Of a DNA stretch of 6,133 nucleotides, positions 1-4,189 are shown piece after piece. Position 1 is the stretch's first letter. Every line of letters begins with the position of its first letter. Source of the DNA: an uncultured Bacilli bacterium (GTDB lineage Bacteria > Bacillota_I > Bacilli_A > RF39 > UBA660); NCBI GenBank assembly GCA_910580135.1, contig CAJTXC010000006.1, positions 20,822 to 26,954 of the forward strand, written 5' to 3'. The notes below the pieces were generated by a model. That model ran no database searches, was not told where the DNA came from, and was given only the letters and a program-made list of their open reading frames with translations. A program made the translations under genes and the position numbers.

Positions 1-4
1 ATTT

Positions 5-295
5 ATGAATAAAGAAACTGATAAATTAGAATTATTAAGTCATAATATAAGTATTACTGAAAGACAAAACATACAAATAAGTGGAGTAACAAAGATAGAT
101 AGTTTTGATAATGAAGAGTTTTTGCTAGAAACATCTATGGGTCCTCTTGGAATAAAAGGAAAGGATCTTGAGATAATAAAGCTTGATACATATCAAGGAA
201 CTATAATGATTAAAGGGGTAATAGATGCTTTTTCATACTTTGATTCATCAAAGACCAAAAAAGAAAATTCTATGATCTCAAGGTTATTTAAATAA
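5..295 (+). CDS. yabP: Sporulation protein YabP
   Basis: A 96-residue protein matching the YabP family, small proteins made in the mother cell during spore formation; their molecular role is poorly understood. The core of the family is visible: ISGVTKIDSFDNEEFLLET at about residues 25-43, the G-x-L-x-IKGKDL stretch at 46-55, a second glycine-rich beta segment near 64-71 (QGTIMIKG), and the typical SRLFK end. No signal peptide or membrane segment is seen, so it is probably cytosolic or membrane-peripheral. The next gene is yabQ, overlapping by one base, the usual partner arrangement. The ATG lies only four bases from the window edge and no in-frame stop is visible before it, so the ribosome binding site cannot be checked and the true start could lie further upstream. 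Family assignment is from recognised sequence and context. Confidence 0.86.
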   Translation: MNKETDKLELLSHNISITERQNIQISGVTKIDSFDNEEFLLETSMGPLGIKGKDLEIIKLDTYQGTIMIKGVIDAFSYFDSSKTKKENSMISRLFK

Positions 296-567
296 TGAAT
301 CTAGAAGAACAGTTTAAAGTAATATTTTACTCATTTATATATGGTATGTTTTTTCTTTCTACAATTAAGGGATTAAGATATTTTAAGATTAAAAAAAATA
401 TTTATAAATTTATAATGCAATTAATATTTATGTTATTACATGTATCATTATTTTATTATTTATTATATAAAATAAACGGTGGTATTTTATCTGTTTATGT
501 AGCTATATTTTTTGCTATTGGAATGTTTTTTTGTAAAGTACTTTACTTTAACGACAAAAAGAGTTGA
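295..567 (+). CDS. yabQ: Spore cortex protein YabQ, short form
   Basis: A very hydrophobic 90-residue protein assigned to YabQ, a membrane protein of the forespore envelope needed for cortex formation in Bacillus. Three membrane-spanning segments can be drawn at about residues 8-25, 38-58 and 63-84, separated by a short basic loop (LRYFKIKKN, 27-35). Its ATG shares its A with the last base of the yabP TAA (TAATG), so it is probably translated by coupling; there is no strong ribosome binding site of its own. At 90 residues it is much shorter than the roughly 200-residue Bacillus subtilis protein; the hydrophobic core is present and the long C-terminal part is missing. Sequence identity to YabQ is weak, so the call leans on its position between yabP and divIC and on topology. 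Confidence 0.75.
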   Translation: MNLEEQFKVIFYSFIYGMFFLSTIKGLRYFKIKKNIYKFIMQLIFMLLHVSLFYYLLYKINGGILSVYVAIFFAIGMFFCKVLYFNDKKS

Positions 568-593
568 AATAATTACTTTGTTCATTATATAAT
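564..593 (+). promoter_or_regulatory. Candidate sigma-A promoter for divIC
   Basis: TTGAAA (564-569) and TATAAT (588-593) are separated by 18 bases, close to the housekeeping consensus. The -35 element overlaps the yabQ stop codon. Transcription would begin near 600, about 15 bases before the divIC start. A separate vegetative promoter makes sense because yabP-yabQ are sporulation genes whereas divIC is needed for every cell division. In DNA this AT-rich such matches also occur by chance. Confidence 0.55.
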
Positions 594-614
594 GATTATA
601 ATGGAGATGGTATA

Positions 615-905
615 ATGAAGGGAAGATTAACTAGAAAAGAACGTCGTAGAGTAATAATTACTTCTATTTTCTGCTTTTTTATAATTGGTTTATCTGTTAT
701 ATCATCGGTAAGTAACATGGTAAAAATAGGAGAAAAAAAATCAGAAAAAAAAGAGCTAACTCAAAAGCTTGAAGAATTAAAAGACGAAGAAATAACATTA
801 TCTGATGATGTTGAAAAATTAAAAAATCCTGAATATGCTGCTAGATATGCAAGAGAAAAATACTTATATTCGAAAAATGGCGAAAAAATACTAAAGATAA
901 ATTAA
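615..905 (+). CDS. divIC: Cell division protein DivIC (FtsB-like septum initiator)
   Basis: A 96-residue bitopic membrane protein of the DivIC/FtsB family, which joins FtsL and DivIB (FtsQ) to activate septal peptidoglycan synthesis in the divisome. Features in order: a short, very basic cytoplasmic tail (RLTRKERRR, 4-12), one membrane segment at about 13-32, an extracellular lysine/glutamate/leucine coiled coil at about 38-70, then the conserved end motif NPEYAARYAREKYLYSKNGE (71-90). The family position after yabP-yabQ is the same as in Bacillus. It is somewhat shorter than the roughly 125-residue B. subtilis protein, mainly in the tails. GGAG at 603-606, eight bases before the ATG, serves as ribosome binding site. 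A promoter precedes it and a terminator overlaps its stop codon, so it may form a single-gene unit. FtsL is the main alternative, but the end motif favours DivIC. Confidence 0.85.
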   Translation: MKGRLTRKERRRVIITSIFCFFIIGLSVISSVSNMVKIGEKKSEKKELTQKLEELKDEEITLSDDVEKLKNPEYAARYAREKYLYSKNGEKILKIN

Positions 906-927
906 CAAGGAATTGTCCTTGTTTTTT
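904..927 (+). terminator. Intrinsic terminator after divIC
   Basis: A perfect 8-bp stem, AACAAGGA (904-911) with TCCTTGTT (916-923), closes a 4-base loop (ATTG) and runs straight into a T tract at 922-927. Its first bases belong to the divIC stop codon. It should separate the yabP-yabQ-divIC unit from the mrnC-rlmB-sigH unit. Confidence 0.85.
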
Positions 928-947
928 GTATTTTAATATGATTTAAT
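919..947 (+). promoter_or_regulatory. Candidate extended -10 promoter for mrnC-rlmB-sigH
   Basis: TTGTTT (919-924), 17 bases, then TTTAAT (942-947), with TGA (939-941) directly before the -10 hexamer as in an extended -10 element. Transcription would begin near 954, leaving a leader of only about 13 bases. The -35 element lies in the 3' arm and T tract of the divIC terminator, so the signals for ending one unit and starting the next are interleaved. Confidence 0.5.
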
Positions 948-953
948 ACTATT

Positions 954-960
954 GGATGTG
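954..960 (+). promoter_or_regulatory. Ribosome binding site deciding the mrnC start
   Basis: GGATGTG resembles the GGAGGTG core and sits six bases before the ATG at 967. The alternative in-frame TTG at 952 has no purine-rich site upstream and would fall at or before the predicted transcript start, so 967 is preferred. Confidence 0.55.
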
Positions 961-966
961 AAAAAA

Positions 967-1338
967 ATGAATGTTAATGAAATAAATGCAGCTGTATTAG
1001 CATACATAGGTGACGCTATTTATGAAGTAGAAATAAGAAATTATTTAATTAATAATAAAATAAATAATGTAAATGACCTTCAAAAAAAGGCAACCAGTTA
1101 TGTTAGTGCAACAGCACAAGCTAAAATATTGGAAGAATTATTAGAAAAAGAAATTTTTAGTGAAGATGAATTATATACAATTAATAGAGCAAGAAATTAT
1201 AAACCTAATTCAAAGCCTAAACATGCTGATATTAAAACATATAAAAAAGCAACTGCTTTGGAAGCGTTGTTTGGGATGCTTTATATAGAACAAAAACAAG
1301 AAAGAATAAAAGAAATAATGAAAGAAATATTAAGGTGA
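967..1338 (+). CDS. mrnC: Mini-ribonuclease III (23S rRNA maturation)
   Basis: A 123-residue Mini-III, a dimeric RNase III-type enzyme without the double-stranded RNA-binding domain. In Bacillus it cuts both ends of 23S rRNA precursor in the 50S particle, helped by L3. The catalytic signature LAYIGDAIYE covers residues 11-20, with metal-binding Asp16. The second acidic motif TALEALFGMLYIE (96-108) carries Glu99. The family block NRARNYKPNSKPKHADIKTYKKAT lies between them at about 73-96. The length is near the family norm (about 130-145). An upstream in-frame TTG at 952 would add five residues but lacks a ribosome binding site. rlmB starts four bases after its stop, the common pairing of two 23S rRNA enzymes. 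In many Firmicutes cysS lies immediately upstream; here divIC does. Confidence 0.9.
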   Translation: MNVNEINAAVLAYIGDAIYEVEIRNYLINNKINNVNDLQKKATSYVSATAQAKILEELLEKEIFSEDELYTINRARNYKPNSKPKHADIKTYKKATALEALFGMLYIEQKQERIKEIMKEILR

Positions 1339-1342
1339 TAAC

Positions 1343-2047
1343 ATGTATGTATTTGGAAAGAATGTTGCTAAAGAACTAATAAGTAATAATAAGGAAATAA
1401 AAAAAGCTTATATATTAAATACTTTAAAAGATGATACTATAAGTAAAAACTTAACTGATATGAACGTAATGGTTAGCTATTTAACCAAGAATGAAATGGA
1501 TCGTTTAGAAAAAGGTAATCACCAAGGTTATATATTAGAAATACCAGATTTTAAATATTATGATGAAAAAAAGATGTTTTCTAATCTTGAAGGTAATCCT
1601 TTTCTCATAATATTAGATCATTTAGAAGATCCCCATAATTTTGGAGCAATTATAAGAACTTGTGAGGCTGCGGGTGTAGACTATATAATAATTCCTAAAA
1701 ATAGAAGTGTATCGGTTAATTCTACTGTTATGAAAACAAGTGTAGGAGCTTTAGATAACGTTAAGGTAGTAGAAGTAACTAACATTAATAACACGATAAA
1801 TAAATTAAAAGAAAAAGGAGTTTGGATAGTAGGTACTGCTATGGAGAATAGTGTTCCTTATGATGAAATAGACTATAAAGGTTCAACTGCTATAATAATA
1901 GGAAACGAAGGATTTGGAATGAGCAACTTAGTGCAAAAGAATTGTGACTTTATTGCTAATATTCCTATGTATGGTAAAATAAATAGTCTTAACGCATCAG
2001 TAGCGGCAGGGATAATGATATATGAGGTAGTAAAACAACGAAAGTAG
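1343..2047 (+). CDS. rlmB: 23S rRNA 2'-O-methyltransferase RlmB (TrmH/SPOUT family)
   Basis: A 234-residue SPOUT methyltransferase that uses S-adenosylmethionine; the E. coli relative methylates the 2'-O of G2251 in the 23S rRNA P loop. The N-terminal substrate-binding domain covers about residues 1-70 (VFGKNVAKELI, and HQGYILEI at 60-67). The knotted catalytic domain follows, with motif 1 LDHLEDPHNFGAIIRTCEAA (91-110, containing Asn99 and Arg105), the KTSVGAL stretch (131-137), motif 2 IIGNEGFGMS (185-194, Glu189) and motif 3 IPMYGKINSLNASVAAGI (207-224), which forms the cofactor-binding knot. All expected residues are present. Ribosome binding site AAGGTGAT (1332-1339) overlaps the mrnC stop codon, giving tight coupling. 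Exact target base is inferred from the family; other TrmH-type methylases modify nearby or tRNA positions. Confidence 0.92.
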   Translation: MYVFGKNVAKELISNNKEIKKAYILNTLKDDTISKNLTDMNVMVSYLTKNEMDRLEKGNHQGYILEIPDFKYYDEKKMFSNLEGNPFLIILDHLEDPHNFGAIIRTCEAAGVDYIIIPKNRSVSVNSTVMKTSVGALDNVKVVEVTNINNTINKLKEKGVWIVGTAMENSVPYDEIDYKGSTAIIIGNEGFGMSNLVQKNCDFIANIPMYGKINSLNASVAAGIMIYEVVKQRK

Positions 2048-2055
2048 GTGTTTGT

Positions 2056-2688
2056 ATGCCAAAGAAAAAAGATTATAATGAATATGAGGATGATTCAGAA
2101 CTTTTATATTTAATTTCAGATAATAGTGATGAAGCTAATGAAGTTATATATAAAAAGTATGAACCAGTAATATCTTATTATGCAAAAAAATATAGTGTTT
2201 ATGTAGAAGGTAAGGGTTTAGACTATAATGATCTATACCAAGAAGGATTAATTGGTCTTATTGGAGCAATTGATGCTTTTAAAGAAAAGAAAGATATTAA
2301 GTTTTCTACTTTTGCATTCTTATGTATAAAAAGAAAAATGATTACGGCTGTTAAGAAAGCAAACAGAAAAAAACATAGTATATTAAATGAATCATACTCG
2401 TTAGATTATAAACAAGAAGATGATGACGTAAGAGGATTTGATAACGTTGTGTCACTTAATGATGGTGGCTTAGAAGACTTATTGGTTAGTAGGGAGGATA
2501 ATGAGTATTTTAATAAACGTTTAGATGAAGAGTTAACTGATTTTGAAAGAATGGTATATGACTTAAGAATAAATAATTTTGCTTATGATGAAATCGCTGA
2601 AACATTAGGCAAAACAATGAAATCAGTTTCAAGCGCTCTTGAAAGAATAAGGTTAAAACTTAAAAACATTTTAAATGAAATAGATTGA
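2056..2688 (+). CDS. sigH: RNA polymerase sigma-H (Spo0H-type) sigma factor
   Basis: A 210-residue sigma-70-family factor of the SigH type, which in Bacillus directs transition-phase and early sporulation genes. Region 2 spans about residues 26-103: core-binding helix DLYQEGLIGLIGAIDAF (59-75) and the -10 recognition/melting segment FSTFAFLCIKRKMITAVKKA (83-102). A poorly conserved acidic linker follows at 112-155. Region 4 spans about 158-205 with the helix-turn-helix NNFAYDEIAETLGKTMKSVS (173-192) that reads the -35 element. Length fits SigH (about 210-220). AGGTG (2046-2050) overlaps the rlmB stop and lies five bases before the ATG. The slot between rlmB and secE is the usual one for sigH; the yacP and rpmG genes that often flank it are missing. 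The presence of yabP/yabQ in the same window fits a sporulation role. Confidence 0.88.
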   Translation: MPKKKDYNEYEDDSELLYLISDNSDEANEVIYKKYEPVISYYAKKYSVYVEGKGLDYNDLYQEGLIGLIGAIDAFKEKKDIKFSTFAFLCIKRKMITAVKKANRKKHSILNESYSLDYKQEDDDVRGFDNVVSLNDGGLEDLLVSREDNEYFNKRLDEELTDFERMVYDLRINNFAYDEIAETLGKTMKSVSSALERIRLKLKNILNEID

Positions 2689-2713
2689 CTGTTTTTGGTA
2701 TTTGTGCTAATAT
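2685..2713 (+). promoter_or_regulatory. Promoter for secE-nusG
   Basis: TTGACT (2685-2690), a 17-base spacer and TAATAT (2708-2713), with TGC (2705-2707) making an extended -10. The -35 element overlaps the sigH TGA. Transcription would start near 2720, leaving about 48 bases of leader before secE. A separate housekeeping promoter here decouples export and elongation genes from sigH. Confidence 0.72.
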
Positions 2714-2728
2714 TTAGGTAGTTAGCAC
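2704..2728. repeat. Inverted repeat across the secE -10 region
   Basis: GTGCTAA (2704-2710) and TTAGCAC (2722-2728) form a perfect 7-bp inverted repeat with an 11-base centre. The left arm contains the first half of the -10 element and the right arm lies just after the predicted start, an arrangement typical of an operator. A second, overlapping pairing of AGCACTT (2724-2730) with AGGTGTT (2734-2740), including two G-T pairs, is followed by TTTTT and could weakly stop transcripts reading out of sigH. Neither is shown to be functional. Confidence 0.45.
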
Positions 2729-2767
2729 TTAAAAGGTGTTTTTATTTTGAATTAATAGGAGATAAAT

Positions 2768-2986
2768 ATGGCTAAAGCAAAGAAAAGAAGAAACTTATTT
2801 ACATTCTTAAAAGATTTCTTTAGTGATGTAAAAAAAGAAACAAAAAAAGTTATGTGGACTTCAAAGAAAAATTTAGTTAAATATTCGGTAGCAACATTAG
2901 GCTTTATGTTATTTATATGTTTGTTCTTTGTTGGCACAGATTTAATTATTGCATTAATATCTTACGTAAAGGAGTTAGTTGGTTAG
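2768..2986 (+). CDS. secE: Protein translocase subunit SecE
   Basis: A 72-residue single-span SecE, the clamp subunit that embraces SecY in the membrane export channel. Residues 1-9 are a basic tail, 11-37 hold the amphipathic interface helix with the family pattern FFSDVKKETKKVMWTSKKN (17-35), and about 39-64 form the transmembrane helix (VKYSVATLGFMLFICLFFV and following), leaving a short extracellular end. The usual WPS/WPT hinge is WTS here, a tolerated variation. Length is normal for Firmicute SecE (about 60-75). Ribosome binding site AGGAGA (2757-2762) is five bases from the ATG. nusG follows at once, the near-universal secE-nusG pair. rpmG (L33), often placed just before secE in Firmicutes, is absent from the 79-base gap. 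Confidence 0.94.
   Translation: MAKAKKRRNLFTFLKDFFSDVKKETKKVMWTSKKNLVKYSVATLGFMLFICLFFVGTDLIIALISYVKELVG
2968..2974 (+). promoter_or_regulatory. nusG ribosome binding site with awkward spacing
   Basis: AAAGGAG lies inside the end of secE. It is 13 bases from the ATG at 2988, longer than optimal, but four bases from an in-frame TTG at 2979. This leaves the nusG start ambiguous: protein comparison favours the ATG, spacing favours the TTG. Confidence 0.6.
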
Positions 2987-2987
2987 T

Positions 2988-3524
2988 ATGGAAGAAAAAA
3001 AATGGTATGTAGTTAATACTTATTCTGGACATGAATCAAAAGTAAAAGAAAAATTAGACATGAGAATTAACTCAATGGAAATGCAAGAAAACATTTTTAG
3101 AGTAATCGTTCCAGAAAGAAAAGAAGTAGAAATAAAAGACGGAAAGAAAAAAGAAAAAGTTAAAAAATTATTCCCAGGTTATGTATTAGTTGAAATGATT
3201 ATGTCTGATGAATCATGGTATATCGTTCGTAATACTCCAGGTGTAACAGGTTTCTTAGGATCATCTGGTAAAGGTGCTAAGCCAATTCCTTTATTTGATG
3301 ATGAAGTAGAAAGATTATTTAAAGAAATTGGTTATACTGGAGAAAACGTTGTCGTTAACTATGAGGTTGGTGACAGAGTTAAGATAACTGATGGACCATT
3401 TAAAATGCTTGCTGGTAAGATTATCGAGCTTGATATAGATGAAAGTAAAGCTACTGTTTCAATCGACTTATTTGGTCAAGAAACAAACGTTGAATTAGAA
3501 TTGACTCAATTCACAAAAGAATAA
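2988..3524 (+). CDS. nusG: Transcription termination/antitermination factor NusG
   Basis: A 178-residue NusG, the universal elongation factor that binds the RNA polymerase clamp and modulates pausing and termination. The NGN domain covers about 4-110: KKWYVVNTYSGHESKVKEKL (4-23), FRVIVPERKEVEIKDGKKK near 37-55, and LFPGYVLVEM (61-70) with the conserved NTPGVTGFLG (82-91). A KOW domain at about 125-160 begins with YEVGDRVKITDGPFKMLAG. Length is the family norm. The ATG at 2988, one base after the secE stop, is preferred because NusG proteins normally start a few residues before the WYVV strand. A TTG at 2979, overlapping secE by eight bases, would add Met-Val-Ser and is better spaced from the ribosome binding site. 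No terminator is visible between nusG and rplK, so read-through is possible. Confidence 0.95.
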   Translation: MEEKKWYVVNTYSGHESKVKEKLDMRINSMEMQENIFRVIVPERKEVEIKDGKKKEKVKKLFPGYVLVEMIMSDESWYIVRNTPGVTGFLGSSGKGAKPIPLFDDEVERLFKEIGYTGENVVVNYEVGDRVKITDGPFKMLAGKIIELDIDESKATVSIDLFGQETNVELELTQFTKE

Positions 3525-3538
3525 AAGTAAAAAATAAC

Positions 3539-3568
3539 TTGCTTTTATCATATATGCTGTGATAAAAT
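3539..3568 (+). promoter_or_regulatory. Promoter for rplK-rplA
   Basis: TTGCTT (3539-3544), 18 bases, then TAAAAT (3563-3568), preceded by TGA (3560-3562) as an extended -10. Transcription would start near 3575, giving a leader of about 110 bases before rplK. An alternative register, GATAAA at 3561-3566 with a 16-base spacer, is weaker. Confidence 0.65.
3543..3567. repeat. Perfect palindrome inside the rplK promoter
   Basis: TTTTATCA (3543-3550) and TGATAAAA (3560-3567) are exact reverse complements separated by nine bases. The arms touch the end of the -35 element and most of the -10 element, so a dimeric protein bound here would block RNA polymerase. No T tract follows on the + strand, which argues against a nusG terminator. 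Which protein, if any, would bind is unknown. Confidence 0.55.
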
Positions 3569-3574
3569 GTTAGT

Positions 3575-3684
3575 CGCAGCTATATATTTTATATAGATGA
3601 TGAAAGAAATTAGTGGAAGGCGCGGATTTAAAATAAAAGCTATTTGACCACTCGCGAAAAAATAATTTATAGGAGGTGTTTTTC
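3575..3684 (+). promoter_or_regulatory. Structured rplK mRNA leader
   Basis: About 110 bases from the predicted transcript start to the rplK start codon. Near the 5' end CTATATA (3580-3586) and TATATAG (3590-3596) form a 7-bp hairpin with a TTT loop. Further on AGTGG (3612-3616) pairs with CCACT (3648-3652), enclosing a purine-rich AAGGCGCGG strand and a weak AAATA/TATTT hairpin (3631-3635 with 3641-3645). CGCG at 3621-3624 could also pair with CGCG at 3653-3656, which would make a pseudoknot or an alternative fold. L11-L1 operons are commonly controlled by L1 binding to the leader, and parts of this element resemble the L1-type site before rplA. Function is inferred. Confidence 0.5.
3671..3678 (+). 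promoter_or_regulatory. Ribosome binding site deciding the rplK start
   Basis: AGGAGGTG is a full match to the 16S rRNA anti-Shine-Dalgarno end and lies six bases before the GTG at 3685. It contains the in-frame GTG at 3676 that opens the longest reading frame, so that upstream codon cannot be the start. Confidence 0.9.
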
Positions 3685-4110
3685 GTGGCAAAGGAATTAG
3701 TAAGAAAATTAAAATTACAATTACCAGCAGGTAAAGCTACACCTGCTCCACCAGTAGGTACTGCACTTGGACCATTAGGTGTTAACTCTGGTGAATTTTG
3801 TGTTAAATATAATGACGCAACTAAAGATAAGATGGGAGATATCGTTCCAGTTGAAATTTCTGTATTTGATGATAGAAGTTTTGAGTTAAGATTCTTAACT
3901 CCACCAACTGCATTCTTAATCAAGAAAGTTGCAAAGGTTAAAAAAGGTTCTACAAAAGGATCTGCAGAGATTGTTGGATCTCTTACAACTGCACAATTAA
4001 AAGAAATTGCAGAAATCAAATTACCTGATTTAAACGCATATACTGTAGAAGAAGCTATGAAAATAGTTGCAGGAACTGCTAAAAATATGGGTATTGAAAT
4101 TAAAGATTAA
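3685..4110 (+). CDS. rplK: 50S ribosomal protein L11
   Basis: A 141-residue L11, exactly the usual length, which binds the GTPase-associated region of 23S rRNA at the base of the L7/L12 stalk and takes part in factor-dependent GTP hydrolysis and the stringent response. The N-terminal domain (about 1-70) holds the proline-rich switch LPAGKATPAPPVGTALGPLG (13-32), the region contacted by thiostrepton-type antibiotics. The C-terminal rRNA-binding domain (about 75-141) ends with the family signature LNAYTVEEAMKIVAGTAKNM (116-135) followed by GIEIKD. Translation starts at GTG 3685, judged from the ribosome binding site and from MAKELVRKLKLQLPAG matching the family start; the longer reading frame begins inside the binding site. 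It is co-transcribed with rplA after a 79-base gap holding an L1-type RNA site. Confidence 0.97.
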   Translation: MAKELVRKLKLQLPAGKATPAPPVGTALGPLGVNSGEFCVKYNDATKDKMGDIVPVEISVFDDRSFELRFLTPPTAFLIKKVAKVKKGSTKGSAEIVGSLTTAQLKEIAEIKLPDLNAYTVEEAMKIVAGTAKNMGIEIKD

Positions 4111-4131
4111 TAAAATAATAAAAATATAAGT

Positions 4132-4151
4132 CATATAGATTTATCTATGTG
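4132..4151 (+). promoter_or_regulatory. Hairpin competing with the L1 site
   Basis: CATATAGA (4132-4139) pairs with TCTATGTG (4144-4151) through eight pairs including one G-U, around a four-base loop. Its 3' arm uses bases 4148-4151, the same bases that form the outer stem of the L1-type hairpin, so the two structures exclude each other. Confidence 0.45.
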
Positions 4152-4176
4152 GGAGGAAAATCCGCTATATACCACA
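4148..4176 (+). promoter_or_regulatory. L1-type ribosomal protein binding site before rplA
   Basis: TGTGG (4148-4152) pairs with CCACA (4172-4176), and GGA (4155-4157) pairs with TCC (4161-4163) around an AAA loop. Between the two helices lies an asymmetric internal loop, GA on one side and GCTATATA on the other. Two short helices flanking such a purine/GCTA loop are the hallmark of the L1 site in 23S rRNA and in L1-regulated mRNAs. The hairpin abuts the rplA ribosome binding site AGGAGG (4177-4182) with no gap, so bound L1 would block rplA translation. This is feedback control as known for L11-L1 operons; binding here is inferred. Confidence 0.72.
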
Positions 4177-4189
4177 AGGAGGTAAGAAA

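Noticed and set aside
2689..2767. A hidden rpmG (L33) gene between sigH and secE
   Set aside because: Only 79 bases are available, too few for the roughly 49-codon gene, and no cysteine-rich L33 sequence is present.
2752..2937. A 61-codon open frame on the minus strand over secE
   Set aside because: Phenylalanine-rich translation simply mirrors the lysine codons of secE; no ribosome binding site or family resemblance.
3543..3567. The TTTTATCA/TGATAAAA repeat as a nusG terminator
   Set aside because: No T tract follows the second arm, and the repeat coincides with good -35 and extended -10 elements, so a promoter/operator reading fits better.
3676..3684. Extension of rplK to GTG 3676
   Set aside because: That GTG is part of the AGGAGGTG ribosome binding site itself.
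3570..4019. A 149-codon open frame on the minus strand over rplK
   Set aside because: It lies antisense to an unmistakable L11 gene, has no ribosome binding site, and its protein resembles no family I know; it is a shadow of biased codons in rplK.
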